Shown here: piece after piece, positions 17,516 through 26,017 of the stretch | How positions within the stretch are numbered: the stretch's first letter is position 1 | Layout of the letters: each line of letters starts with the position of its first letter | Source of the DNA: Geodermatophilus dictyosporus | Lineage (GTDB): Bacteria; Actinomycetota; Actinomycetes; Mycobacteriales; Geodermatophilaceae | Length of the DNA stretch: 64,000 nt | Reading direction: 5' to 3' | NCBI RefSeq assembly: GCF_900115505.1 | Contig: NZ_FOWQ01000002.1 | Location: forward strand, 62,001 to 126,000 | Made by a program: the position numbers and the translations under genes | The notes under the pieces: model-generated | Seen by the model: only the letters and a program-made list of their open reading frames with translations | Databases searched by the model: none | What the model was told of the DNA's origin: nothing

Positions 17516-17519
17516 TCCC

Positions 17520-18209
17520 TCAGGAGTCGCGGAGGGTGGAGCGGGCCTTCTCCACCGAGCGCAGCATCCGCTCGAGGGTCGCGCCGAAGTCCGCCAGCCG
17601 GGTGTCGACGTACTCGTCGACCTCGGCGCGCATCCGGTCCACCTCGGCCACGGTCTGCGCGCCCAGCTCGTCGGAGCGGTGGACCGCGCCGCGGTAGACC
17701 TCGGTCTCGCTGACCAGCCGCTCGTGCTCGGCCTCCGCCGCGGCCAGCAGCTCCGCCTGCTGGGCCTGCGCGTCGGCGAGCAGCGCCTCGTGGTGGGCGC
17801 GCGCCTCGGCGAGCAGCCGGTCGGCCTCCGCCTCGGCCCGGGCCAGCAGGTCGTCGGCCTCGGCCTGGGCCTGGGCGAGCACCTCGTCGCGCTGGCGGCG
17901 GGCGGTGCCGAGGACCTCCTCGCGCTGCCGGCGGGCGGCGGCCACGAGCCGGTCGGCCTCGTCGCGGGTGCGGCCGGTGAGCTGCTCGGCCTCGGCCTGG
18001 GCCTGCTCGAGGATCTCGGTGCGCTGCTCGACGATCGCGCCGGCGGCGTGCACCTCGTCGGGGAGGTTCTCGCGGAGGTCGTCGAGCAGGTCCAGCAGCT
18101 GGTCGCGCGGCACCATGCACGAGCCCGACATGGGCACGCCGCGGGCACTCTCGATGACCCGGCTCAGCTCGTCGACGACCTCGTAGAGCCGGTAGACGAC
18201 CTCCGTCAC
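17520..18209 (-). CDS. sepIVA: DivIVA-like coiled-coil septation protein SepIVA
   Basis: 229 residues. The N-terminus MTEVVYRLYEVVDELSRVIE and a short linker are followed by a nearly continuous Ala/Glu/Arg coiled coil (about 60-215). Mycobacterial SepIVA (Rv2927c) sits in the same place, directly before DUF177-rpmF-rnc, and has the same size and make-up, so the name rests on synteny plus architecture. SepIVA is needed for division and cell-envelope growth in mycobacteria. The GTG start overlaps the coaD stop. Confidence 0.8.
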   Translation of the reverse strand: MTEVVYRLYEVVDELSRVIESARGVPMSGSCMVPRDQLLDLLDDLRENLPDEVHAAGAIVEQRTEILEQAQAEAEQLTGRTRDEADRLVAAARRQREEVLGTARRQRDEVLAQAQAEADDLLARAEAEADRLLAEARAHHEALLADAQAQQAELLAAAEAEHERLVSETEVYRGAVHRSDELGAQTVAEVDRMRAEVDEYVDTRLADFGATLERMLRSVEKARSTLRDS

Positions 18210-18685
18210 GAGGTCTCCCGCTTGGCCAGCAGCCGGTCGAGCACGCCCTTCGGCACCAGCCGGGACACGTCCCCGCCGAAGGTGGCGATCTGCTTGACCA
18301 GGCTCGAGGAGAGGTGGCCCACCTGCGGGGCGGTGGGCACGAACAGCGTCTCGATCCCGGCCAGCTCGCGGTTCATCTGCGCCATCTGCAGCTCGTACTC
18401 GAAGTCGCTGACGGCGCGCAGGCCCTTGACCACCACCGGCAGGTCGTGGCTCCGGCAGTAGTCGACCAGCAGGCCGGTGAAGCTGTCGACGACGACGTTG
18501 GGCAGGTCGGCCACCGCCTCGCGCAGCAGTTCCATCCGCTCGTCGACGGTGAACAGGCCGGCCTTGCCGGGGTTGACCAGCACGGCCACCACCAGCTCGT
18601 CGTAGAGCGCGGCGGCCCGGGTGATCACGTCGACGTGTCCGTTGGTCACGGGGTCGAACGACCCGGGGCAGACCGCTCGCCTCAC
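18206..18685 (-). CDS. coaD: Phosphopantetheine adenylyltransferase
   Basis: 159 residues from the GTG at 18685, which gives the exact family N-terminus VRRAVCPGSFDPVTNGH; the extra upstream codons overlap rsmD and are not conserved-looking. The TxGH nucleotide motif (Thr14-His17) and VGHLSSSLVKQIATFGGDV near the C-terminus (ISSS-type phosphate loop) are intact. It catalyses the fourth step of CoA synthesis. The start overlaps the rsmD stop (GTGA). Confidence 0.96.
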   Translation of the reverse strand: MRRAVCPGSFDPVTNGHVDVITRAAALYDELVVAVLVNPGKAGLFTVDERMELLREAVADLPNVVVDSFTGLLVDYCRSHDLPVVVKGLRAVSDFEYELQMAQMNRELAGIETLFVPTAPQVGHLSSSLVKQIATFGGDVSRLVPKGVLDRLLAKRETS

Positions 18686-19236
18686 GGGAGCCGACCGTAC
18701 CGGAGCAGCGCCTCGCCGTAGCGGCGGTCGCGGATCGGCTCGAGGGGTGTCGGCCACTCCCCCGGCGTCTCCCGGGCGGGCCGCTCGACCACGACCACGG
18801 CGCCCGGGGCCAGCCACCGCCCCGTGACCAGCGCCCGCAGCACGTCGTCGACCTCGGCGGCGGGCGTGGCGTACGGCGGGTCGGCGAGCACCAGGTCGAA
18901 GCGGGCCGGCGGCGGACCGGACAGGACGCCGCGCACCGGGCCGGCCACCACCCGGGCGCCGGGCAGACCGACGGCGGCGACGTTGGCGCGCAGCACCGGC
19001 AGCACCCGGGGGCCGTCCTCCACCAGCACCACCTGCGCCGCGCCGCGGGACAGCGCCTCCAGGCCGAGCGCGCCGGAGCCGGCGTAGAGGTCGAGCACGG
19101 CGGCGCCCTCGAGGTCGAGCAGCGTGCCGAGGCTGTTGAACAGCCCCTCGCGGGCGCGGTCGCCGGTGGGCCGCACGCCGCTGGGCGGCACCTTGAGCCG
19201 CCGTCCCCCGGCCGCGCCGGAGATCAGGCGCGTCAT
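18682..19236 (-). CDS. rsmD: 16S rRNA (guanine966-N2)-methyltransferase RsmD
   Basis: 184 residues. The N-terminus MTRLISGAAGGRRLKVP with RPTGDRAREGLFNSLG, motif I DLYAGSGALGLEALSRGA, and the catalytic LVLADPPY identify an RsmD N2-guanine methyltransferase. The ATG overlaps the recG stop by 4 bases, and the stop overlaps coaD. Confidence 0.95.
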   Translation of the reverse strand: MTRLISGAAGGRRLKVPPSGVRPTGDRAREGLFNSLGTLLDLEGAAVLDLYAGSGALGLEALSRGAAQVVLVEDGPRVLPVLRANVAAVGLPGARVVAGPVRGVLSGPPPARFDLVLADPPYATPAAEVDDVLRALVTGRWLAPGAVVVVERPARETPGEWPTPLEPIRDRRYGEALLRYGRLP

Positions 19237-21425
19237 GCCTTCTCGAGGTAGGTCGCGCGCTCGTCGGTGGCCAGCGCCGCGACCTCGGCGGCCAGGCCGG
19301 GGTGGTCGGCCAGGCCGCGGTCGGTGGCCAGCAGCGCGGCGGCCTCGAGCCGGGCGGCGGCGATGAGCTCCTCGTCCTCCAGCAGCGACAGCAGCTTGAC
19401 GTTCGAGCGCCGGCCCGACTGCGCGGCGCCGAGGACGTCGCCCTCCCGCCGCGTCTCGAGGTCCACCCGGGCCAGCTCGAAGCCGTCGGAGGTCGAGGCG
19501 ACCGCGGTCAGCCGCTGCCCGGTGGCCGAGGCGAGCGAGAGCTCGGTCACCAGCAGGCACAGTCCCTGGTGCCTGCCGCGGGCGACGCGGCCGCGCAGCT
19601 GGTGCAGCTGGCTGACGCCGAACCGGTCGGCGTCCAGGACGACCATGACCGTGGCGTTGGGCACGTCGACGCCGACCTCGACGACGGTGGTGGCCACCAG
19701 GACGTCGACCTCGCGGGCGGCGAACGCGCGCATCGTCGCCTCCTTGGCCTCGGGCGTCATCCGGCCGTGCAGCACCGCCAGCCGCAGCCCCGCCAGCGGG
19801 CCCTCGTGCAGCGCCTCGGCGACGTCGAGCACGGCCAGCGGCGGGCGCCGGTCGCCGCCGCCGGCCTCCTCGGGGGCGCCGTCGGCGTCGTCGGGGGCGT
19901 CGGTCTCGGCGCTGCCGGTGTCGTCGTCGCCGATGCGCGGGCAGACGACGTAGGCCTGCCGGCCGGCGGCGACCTCCTCGCGCAGCCGCTCCCAGGCCCG
20001 GTCCAGCCAGGCCGGCTTGTCGCTGGCCGGGACGACGGAGCTGGCCACCCCGCCCCGGCCGCTGGGCAGCTGGCGCAGCACCGAGGTCTCCAGGTCGCCG
20101 TAGACGGTCATGGCGACCGTGCGCGGGATCGGCGTGGCGGTCATGACCAGCACGTGCGGCGGCCGGTCGCCCTTGGCGCGCAGGGCGTCGCGCTGCTCGA
20201 CGCCGAAGCGGTGCTGCTCGTCGACGACGACCAGGCCCAGGTCGGCGAAGTCGACGCCCTCCTGCAGCAGCGCGTGGGTGCCGACGACGATGCCGGCGCT
20301 GCCGTCGGCGACCGCGGCGCGGGCCTCGCGGCGGGCGGCGGCCTTGAGCGAGCCGGTGAGCAGCACCACCCGCGTGCCCGCCGGGTCGCCGTCGAGCTCC
20401 CCGGCGCGGGCGAGCGGGCCGAGCATCGCGGCGATGCTGCGGGCGTGCTGGGCGGCCAGCACCTCGGTGGGCGCCAGCAGCGCGGCCTGCCCGCCGGCGT
20501 CGACCACCTGCGCCATCGCCCGCAGCGCCACCACGGTCTTGCCGGAGCCGACCTCGCCCTGCAGCAGCCGGTGCATCGGGGAGTCGCGGGAGAGCTCGGC
20601 GGCCAGCTCCTCCCCCACCGCGCGCTGGCCCTCGGTGAGCTCGAACGGCAGTGCGGCGTCGACGGCGTCGAGCAGGCCGCCGCCGCGGGGCGGCCGGGCG
20701 GTGCCGGGCTCGAGCGCGGCGGCGCGGCGCCGGGCGGCGAGCACCAGCTGCAGGGTGAGCGCCTCGTCCCACTTGAGCCGCTCGGCGGCGCGGTCGACGT
20801 CGTCCTGCGAGGTCGGGCGGTGGACGTCGAGCAGCGCGGCCGGGAGGCTGGGCAGCCCGTGCCGGGCGCGCAGCTCCTCGGGCAGCGGGTCCTCGACGAA
20901 GCCGAAGCCGCCCGAGGCGTCGAGCAGCAGCCGCACCGACTTCTGCACCACCCAGCTGGAGACGTCCTTGGTGGCCGGGTAGATCGGGATGAGGGCGCGG
21001 GCCCAGTCCTCGTCGTCGTCGCCGGTGATCAGGTGGAAGTCGGGGTGGGCGAACTGCTTGGCGCGGCGGTACTCGCCGACGGTCCCCGCGAACAGCCCCC
21101 AGGCACCCTCGCGCAGGTTGCCGTGCCTGCGGTTGAAGAAGACCAGCTGCATCTCCCCGGCGCCGTCGCCCACGGTGACCTCGGTCAGCGAGCCGGGGCG
21201 GTTGCGCATCCTGCGGGTGGTGACCCGGCGGACCTGGGCCAGGACGGTGACGCGGTCGCCGACCTGGAGGTCGTCGAGCCGGGTCATCTCGCCACGGCGG
21301 GCGTAGCGGCGCGGGTAGTGGCGCAGCAGGTCGCGGACGGTGTGCAGCTCCAGCGACTCGGCCATCGCCTTGGCCGTCTTCGCGCCGAGCACCCGCGACA
21401 GCGGGGTCTCGAGGGTCACCGCCAC
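19233..21425 (-). CDS. recG: ATP-dependent DNA helicase RecG
   Basis: 730 residues. An N-terminal wedge/OB domain (RVTVLAQVRRVTTRRMRNRPG) is followed by helicase motifs: LLQGEVGSGKTVVA (Walker A), VVVDEQHRFGVEQR (DEQH box), VMTATPIPRT (motif III), and C-terminal motifs LHGRMTPEAKE, VGVDVPNATVMVV and QLRGRVARG. It remodels stalled forks and Holliday junctions. The GTG at 21425 is 1 bp after the DAK2-gene stop. An Asp/Glu-rich insert (near residues 505-540) sits in the C-terminal helicase domain. Confidence 0.95.
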   Translation of the reverse strand: MAVTLETPLSRVLGAKTAKAMAESLELHTVRDLLRHYPRRYARRGEMTRLDDLQVGDRVTVLAQVRRVTTRRMRNRPGSLTEVTVGDGAGEMQLVFFNRRHGNLREGAWGLFAGTVGEYRRAKQFAHPDFHLITGDDDEDWARALIPIYPATKDVSSWVVQKSVRLLLDASGGFGFVEDPLPEELRARHGLPSLPAALLDVHRPTSQDDVDRAAERLKWDEALTLQLVLAARRRAAALEPGTARPPRGGGLLDAVDAALPFELTEGQRAVGEELAAELSRDSPMHRLLQGEVGSGKTVVALRAMAQVVDAGGQAALLAPTEVLAAQHARSIAAMLGPLARAGELDGDPAGTRVVLLTGSLKAAARREARAAVADGSAGIVVGTHALLQEGVDFADLGLVVVDEQHRFGVEQRDALRAKGDRPPHVLVMTATPIPRTVAMTVYGDLETSVLRQLPSGRGGVASSVVPASDKPAWLDRAWERLREEVAAGRQAYVVCPRIGDDDTGSAETDAPDDADGAPEEAGGGDRRPPLAVLDVAEALHEGPLAGLRLAVLHGRMTPEAKEATMRAFAAREVDVLVATTVVEVGVDVPNATVMVVLDADRFGVSQLHQLRGRVARGRHQGLCLLVTELSLASATGQRLTAVASTSDGFELARVDLETRREGDVLGAAQSGRRSNVKLLSLLEDEELIAAARLEAAALLATDRGLADHPGLAAEVAALATDERATYLEKA

Positions 21426-21426
21426 G

Positions 21427-23019
21427 TCACTCGACCCCCGCCTGCAGCGGGACCGTGCCCCCCGCGTCGTAGCGGACCACCTCGACCGTCGGGTGCGCCC
21501 GCGCCAGGTGCGCGCACAGGGCGTCACCGAGCGCGGGGTCCGGGCCGACCAGCAGGGTGGCCATCTCCCCGCCGGCCGACAGCAGCCGGTCGAGCAGGTC
21601 GCGGGCGACGGCGGCGAGGTCGGCTCCCACCACGACGACGTCGCCCTCGGCCGAGCCCAGGACGTCGCCGGCGCGGCACGGGCCGGCACTGGTGAGCGCG
21701 TCCTGCCCGGCGACGGTGACCTCGGCCCACCGGGTCGCGGCGGCGGCCTCGGCCATGCCGATGACGTCGTCGCCGAAGCGCAGGGCGGGGTCGGCCACGG
21801 CGACCGCGGCCAGTCCCTGCACCGGGGCGCGGGTGGGGACGACCGCGACCTCGCGGCCGGCCTCCCGGGCGCGGGTCGCGGCCCGGGCGGCGACGGGGGT
21901 GAGCGCGGCGTCGTTGGGCAGCACGACCACGTCGGTGGCGGTCGAGGCGAGGACCGCGGCGAGCACGTCGTCCTCCCCGATCCCCCCGGGCCCGCCCGTC
22001 ACCACGTGCACGCCCTCGCCGGTGAACAGCTCCGCCGGGCCGTCGCCGGGGACCAGGGCGACCACCGCGCGGCGGCCGGGCACGGGCGCGGCGGGGAGCA
22101 CCGGTGCGAGCGGGGTCACCGCGATCCGGTACGGCCGGCCCGCCTCGATGCCGGCCTCGATCGCCGCGCCGACCTCGCTGGTGTGCACGTGCACGTTCCA
22201 CTCGCGGCCGGTGGGGGTGTCGACGCCGACGACGACCAGGCTGTCGCCAAGCACGGCCAGCCGGGACTGCAGGCGGGCCACGCCGGCCTCGTCGGCGCCG
22301 GCGAGCAGGTACTGCACCTCGCTGCCGGGACCGGGCGGGGGCTGGTGCGGGGCGTGCGCCGGATCGCGGCGGCGTGGGGCGCCGGTGAGCAGCGGCAGGT
22401 GGGCGGGCTCGACCCCGGTGACGGTGGCGACCAGCGCGTCGAGGACCAGGCACAGCCCCGCGCCGCCGGCGTCGACGACCCCGGCGTCGCGAAGCACGTC
22501 GAGCTGGCCGGGCGTGGCCGCCAGCGCGGCGCGGGCGCCGTCGGCGGCGGCGGCGACCACGTCGGCGAGTCCGGCCCGGCCGGCCGCGACGGCCGCCCCC
22601 GCGGTCTCGGCCCCGGCGCGGGCCACGGTGAGGAAGGTGCCCTCCTCGGGGTCGGCGACCGCGCCGTAGGCGGTGTCGGCGGCCTTCTGCAGCGCGGCGG
22701 CGAGGGCCGGTCCGTCGGCGGGCTCCTGACCGGCGAGGTTGTCGGCCAGGCCGCGCAGCAGCTGGGCGAGGATCGTGCCGCTGTTGCCGCGGGCGCCGAG
22801 GACCGCGCCGCGGGCGAGCGCCGTCCAGGCGGGCTCCGCGCCGGCCGCGTCCAGGGCCGCGAGTGCCGCCTCGGCCGTGAGCACCAGGTTGGTGCCGGTG
22901 TCGCCGTCGGGCACCGGGAAGACGTTGAGTTCGTCGAGCTGCTCGCGGCCCGCGGACAGCGCCGCGACCGCGGCCCGGCACCACTGTCCGACCGCGGCGT
23001 CGTCGAGCGCCTGCAGCAC
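21427..23019 (-). CDS. DAK2 domain protein, YloV/FakA-like
   Basis: 530 residues. The DhaL-type kinase domain carries the Mg-ATP motif NVFPVPDGDTGTNL (about 33-46) and later LGARGNSGTILAQLL and DAGVVDAGGAGLCLV. The rest is a FakA-like middle and C-terminal region with HVHTSEVG. By family these act as fatty acid kinases with DegV-like FakB proteins that bring the fatty acid; no FakB gene is nearby. It precedes recG as in other actinobacteria. TACCCT lies 6 nt before the GTG start and no ribosome site is visible, so a leaderless mRNA is likely. Confidence 0.85.
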   Translation of the reverse strand: MLQALDDAAVGQWCRAAVAALSAGREQLDELNVFPVPDGDTGTNLVLTAEAALAALDAAGAEPAWTALARGAVLGARGNSGTILAQLLRGLADNLAGQEPADGPALAAALQKAADTAYGAVADPEEGTFLTVARAGAETAGAAVAAGRAGLADVVAAAADGARAALAATPGQLDVLRDAGVVDAGGAGLCLVLDALVATVTGVEPAHLPLLTGAPRRRDPAHAPHQPPPGPGSEVQYLLAGADEAGVARLQSRLAVLGDSLVVVGVDTPTGREWNVHVHTSEVGAAIEAGIEAGRPYRIAVTPLAPVLPAAPVPGRRAVVALVPGDGPAELFTGEGVHVVTGGPGGIGEDDVLAAVLASTATDVVVLPNDAALTPVAARAATRAREAGREVAVVPTRAPVQGLAAVAVADPALRFGDDVIGMAEAAAATRWAEVTVAGQDALTSAGPCRAGDVLGSAEGDVVVVGADLAAVARDLLDRLLSAGGEMATLLVGPDPALGDALCAHLARAHPTVEVVRYDAGGTVPLQAGVE

Positions 23020-23188
23020 GGCCGGAGGGTACCTGCGGGCACCGACTCCCCCGGTCGCGTCGCCCCGGCCGGCGCCCGCGCCCGGCCGCGGCGACGCCCC
23101 GCGCGGCGAGCGGTTAGACTGGCCGACGGTCTTGCGGTCGCCGTCCGTGCGCCGCCGTTTGCTGACGATCTTCTGGGAGTGATCCACC
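23020..23188. promoter_or_regulatory. Divergent promoter region of the DAK2 gene and rpmB
   Basis: On the minus strand TACCCT (23026-23031) fits a -10 box for the DAK2 gene. On the plus strand TAGACT (23115-23120) fits a -10 box for rpmB, with an about 60-nt leader ending in GGGAGTGA before the start. Confidence 0.5.
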
Positions 23189-23380
23189 GTGGCTGCCGTG
23201 TGCGATGTCTGTGGCAAGGGGCCCGGTTTCGGTATGTCGGTGTCGCACTCGCACCGCCGCACGCCGCGCCGTTGGAACCCGAACATCCAGTCGGTGCGGG
23301 CGCTGGTCGCGCCCGGCAACCGCCGCCGCATCAACGCCTGTACCTCGTGCATCCGCGCGGGCAAGGTCGTCCGCGCATAG
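23189..23380 (+). CDS. rpmB: Ribosomal protein bL28, zinc-containing form
   Basis: 63 residues starting VAAVCDVCGKGPGFGMSVSHS, the L28 signature. Two CxxC pairs (C5/C8 and C51/C54) mark the zinc-binding form. GGGAGTGA precedes the GTG start. Transcribed away from the DAK2-recG genes, with a composite terminator right after it. Confidence 0.96.
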   Translation: MAAVCDVCGKGPGFGMSVSHSHRRTPRRWNPNIQSVRALVAPGNRRRINACTSCIRAGKVVRA

Positions 23381-23385
23381 CTGAA

Positions 23386-23445
23386 GGACCCTCCTGCCCC
23401 CCACCGCTCGCAGGCTCGCGGCGGGCCCCTGCAGGAGGGCCGTTC
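23386..23445 (+). terminator. Composite hairpin after rpmB
   Basis: Outer arms CCCTCCTGC (23389-23397) and GCAGGAGGG (23431-23439) enclose the core CACCGCTCGCAGGCTCGCGGCGGG, written here in parts: CACCGCTCGCAGG then CTCGCGGCGGG. It starts 6 bp after the rpmB stop and ends in GCCGTTCC. Clearest copy of the recurrent terminator family. Confidence 0.8.
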
Positions 23446-23456
23446 CAGCACGGGAC

Positions 23457-23491
23457 GAGGACCCCGGAGGTCGACGACCTCCGGGGTCCTC
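23457..23491. terminator. Near-perfect 17-bp stem hairpin
   Basis: Two 17-nt arms (23457-23473 and 23475-23491) are exact reverse complements around one base. It lies 20 bp beyond the stop of the cytidylate-kinase-like gene and serves convergent transcription. Confidence 0.8.
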
Positions 23492-23510
23492 CGCGTACCC
23501 GGGGTCCGGC

Positions 23511-24137
23511 CTAGCCGCCGATCCCCCGCGCCCGCGCCGCGGTCACGACCACGTCGACGACGGCGTCCAGCGGCAGCGCCGTCCCGTCGACGACGACGTG
23601 GTAGTGCCGGGCCGCCGCCGGGTCGCACCGGTAGAAGTGGCGGACGTAGGCCTCGCGCGTGCGGTCGTTGGCCTGCATCTCCTGCCGCAGCTCGCCCTCG
23701 GGGCGGCCGTAGCGCAGCACCGCCGCCCGCAGCCGCGCCTCGGGCGGCCCGTCGAGCCGCACGTGCAGCGCGTCGGGCCGGTCGCGCAGCACCATCGCGC
23801 CGGCCCGGCCGAGGACGACGCCGCCGGCGCCGTCGGCGATCTCGTGCAGCACGCGCTCGGTCTGCTCGCGGTAGGCCCGCTCGTCGGGCTGCGGGGGCAG
23901 CGGGACGACGCCGCCCACGGGGTCGGGCATGGCACCGAGCGAGGCCACCAGCCGCCACAGCCCGCGCAGGACGCGCTCGTCGTTGGCCTCGGCGTCGTCC
24001 TGCGACACGCCCAGGCGCCCGGCCACCCGCGCCGGGATGGCGCGGTCGTGGAAGGGCAGGCCGAGCCGCTCGGCCACCGCCGGCGCCACCTCCGGCCCGC
24101 CGGCCCCGTAGGACGCCGACACCGTCACGATGCCCAC
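23511..24137 (-). CDS. Cytidylate kinase-like family protein
   Basis: 208 residues. The N-terminus VGIVTVSASYGAGGPEVAPAVAERLGLPFHDR is a variant P-loop as in the cytidylate-kinase-like family (AAA-type fold, class Cytidylate_kin2), with SYGAGG replacing a classical GxxxxGK. Later the motif GVVLGRAGAMVL resembles the GRGG region of these proteins. Substrate unknown; a nucleotide or small-molecule kinase is likely. GTG start with GGAGGAG upstream; it overlaps the 3' end of the GNAT gene by 13 bp. Confidence 0.75.
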   Translation of the reverse strand: MGIVTVSASYGAGGPEVAPAVAERLGLPFHDRAIPARVAGRLGVSQDDAEANDERVLRGLWRLVASLGAMPDPVGGVVPLPPQPDERAYREQTERVLHEIADGAGGVVLGRAGAMVLRDRPDALHVRLDGPPEARLRAAVLRYGRPEGELRQEMQANDRTREAYVRHFYRCDPAAARHYHVVVDGTALPLDAVVDVVVTAARARGIGG

Positions 24138-24667
24138 GGCTGCTCCTCCCGCTCCCCGGCCGGGCCGGCCAGCTGCTTGCCCAGGAACACCGCGCCCGGT
24201 TCCCCGCCGTAGACGCCGAACCCCGGGACCGGCGCGTAGCCCATCCCCTCGTACAGCGCCACCGCCTCGGGCTGCCGGTACCCGGTGTTGAGCACCACCG
24301 CGCGGTACCCGGCGCGGGCCGCGGACTCCTCCAGGGCGGTCACGACCACCTGGGCGAGCCCGCGGCGGCGGAAGGCCGGCTCCACGTAGACCCGCTTGAC
24401 CTCCGCCTCGCCCGGGGCGCCCTCGGCGTGCCGCCGCCACGCGCCGCAGCCGGCGGGGACGCCGTCGACCTCGGCGACGAGGAACACCCCCGCCGGCGGC
24501 ACGAACTCCGCGGGGTCGACCACGGCCTCGTCCGGTCCGCCGTAGCGGTCGACGTACTCCTGCTGCACCCGGTCGACCAGCGCGCGGGCCACCGGGTCGT
24601 CGTAGGGCACCGCGCGCAGGACGGCGACCGTCCCGTCCCGCAGCCGCGCCTCAGCCGAAGTGGACAT
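24125..24667 (-). CDS. GNAT family N-acetyltransferase
   Basis: 180 residues from the ATG at 24667 with GGGGAGGA 7 nt upstream (a GTG at 24685 is also in frame). The acetyl-CoA motif A reads VKRVYVEPAFRRRGLAQVVVTALEESA (Q/RxxGxG/A type: RRRGLA), and LNTGYRQPEAVALYEGMGY is the usual C-terminal GNAT segment. Substrate not predictable. It overlaps the thiL 3' end by 17 bp and probably belongs to the thiL operon. Confidence 0.88.
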   Translation of the reverse strand: MSTSAEARLRDGTVAVLRAVPYDDPVARALVDRVQQEYVDRYGGPDEAVVDPAEFVPPAGVFLVAEVDGVPAGCGAWRRHAEGAPGEAEVKRVYVEPAFRRRGLAQVVVTALEESAARAGYRAVVLNTGYRQPEAVALYEGMGYAPVPGFGVYGGEPGAVFLGKQLAGPAGEREEQPWAS

Positions 24668-25685
24668 GCCCGGTCCTCCCCGCACCCAGTGCCGTCGCGA
24701 CCTCCGCGGCCGGCTCCCCGCCCACGAACACGCCCGGTTCCCCGGAGCGCACCTCCCCCACCGCCACCCAGCCCCCGGGCAGCGCGGTCCCGCCCGGGAA
24801 GGTGGCCAGCAGGGCGTGGTCCTCCCCGCCGGTGAGCACCCACGCCAGCGGGTCGGTGCCCAGCGCGGCGGCCACCTGCTGCAGCGGGCCCGGCGGCTCG
24901 AGCATCGTGCGCACCAGCGCCGCGCGGTCGACGTCGACCACCACGCCGCTGTCGGCCGCGAGGTGCCCGGCGTCGGCCAGCAGGCCGTCGCTGACGTCGC
25001 ACATCGCGGTGGCGCCGGCGTCGGCGGCGGCCGGCCCCGCGGCGTAGGGCGGGCTGGGCCGCCGGTGTGCGGTGACCGCGGCCAGCGGGCTGCTGAAGCC
25101 GCGGCGCAGCACCGCCAGCCCGCAGGCCGACCAGCCCAGCCGTCCCGCGACGGCCAGCACGTCGCCGGGGCGGGCGCCCGAGCGCAGCACCGGCGCCCGC
25201 CCGGCGAGGTCGCCCAGCGCGGTCACCGACAGCACGACGGCGGCGCTGTCGGGCGCGGAGGCGACGGTGTCCCCGCCGACCACGGCGGCGCCCAGCGGCG
25301 CGCACTCGGCGGCCATGCCGGCGGCCACGCCCTCCAGCCACGACGTCGGCGTGTCCGCGGGGCAGGCCAGGCCGACCAGCAGCGCGGTGGCCACCCCGCC
25401 CATCGCGGCGACGTCGGCGAGGTTGGCCGCGGCGGCCTTGTGCCCGACGTCCTCGGCCGAGGACCAGTCCCGCCGGAAGTGGCGGCCCTCCACGAGCACG
25501 TCGGTGGTCGCCACCACCCGGCCGTCGGGGACGCGCAGCACCGCGGCGTCGTCGCCCGGTCCCACCTCGGCGGCCGCCGCGGACCCGGCCCGCGCGACCA
25601 CCCGGGCGATGACCCCGAACTCCCCGACCACGCGGACGCTGTCGGCCAGGTCCTCGCGCGGGACCAGCGGACGGGGTCGTGTCAC
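24651..25685 (-). CDS. thiL: Thiamine-monophosphate kinase
   Basis: 344 residues from the GTG at 25685 (GGAGGACCCG just upstream). Motifs of the PurM/ThiL fold: GPGDDAAVLRVPDGRVVATTD, DVGHKAAAANLADVAAMGG (Mg-ATP site) and a late CDVSDGLLADAGHLAADSG. It makes thiamine diphosphate from thiamine phosphate. Divergent from the AsnC-domain gene. In mycobacteria thiL lies near ung; no ung gene is found here. Confidence 0.94.
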   Translation of the reverse strand: MTRPRPLVPREDLADSVRVVGEFGVIARVVARAGSAAAAEVGPGDDAAVLRVPDGRVVATTDVLVEGRHFRRDWSSAEDVGHKAAAANLADVAAMGGVATALLVGLACPADTPTSWLEGVAAGMAAECAPLGAAVVGGDTVASAPDSAAVVLSVTALGDLAGRAPVLRSGARPGDVLAVAGRLGWSACGLAVLRRGFSSPLAAVTAHRRPSPPYAAGPAAADAGATAMCDVSDGLLADAGHLAADSGVVVDVDRAALVRTMLEPPGPLQQVAAALGTDPLAWVLTGGEDHALLATFPGGTALPGGWVAVGEVRSGEPGVFVGGEPAAEVATALGAGRTGHVHFG

Positions 25686-25777
25686 CGGGTCCTCCGGGGG
25701 GCTGCGGTAGGTTGCGGTCCGATCCGCCCGCCGGTGCCGGACCGGCACCGGCAGCGCTGCCCGAGGAAGGTCGTCCC

Positions 25778-26011
25778 GTGGTCCACGCCTACATCCTGAT
25801 CCAGACCGAAGTCGGCAAGGCCGCCCAGGTGGCCTCGACGATCAGCGAGATCGCCGGCGTGACCAAGGCCGAGGACGTCACCGGCCCGTACGACGTCATC
25901 GTCCGCGCCGAGGCCGACACCGTCGACGACCTCGGCCGCCTCGTCGTCGCCCGCGTGCAGTCGGTCGACGGCATCACGCGCACGCTGACCTGCCCCGTCG
26001 TCAACATCTGA
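25778..26011 (+). CDS. Stand-alone Lrp/AsnC ligand-binding (RAM) domain protein
   Basis: 77 residues, consisting only of the RAM/ACT-like domain: VHAYILIQTEVGKAAQVASTI, then EDVTGPYDVIVRAEADTVDDLGRLV and a C-terminal ITRTLTCPVVNI. No helix-turn-helix is present, so it cannot bind DNA alone; such proteins may bind amino acids or modulate full Lrp regulators. AGGAAGG precedes the GTG start. Its TGA stop is in the same reading frame as the following DUF3515 gene. Confidence 0.9.
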   Translation: MVHAYILIQTEVGKAAQVASTISEIAGVTKAEDVTGPYDVIVRAEADTVDDLGRLVVARVQSVDGITRTLTCPVVNI

Positions 26012-26017
26012 AGACCG

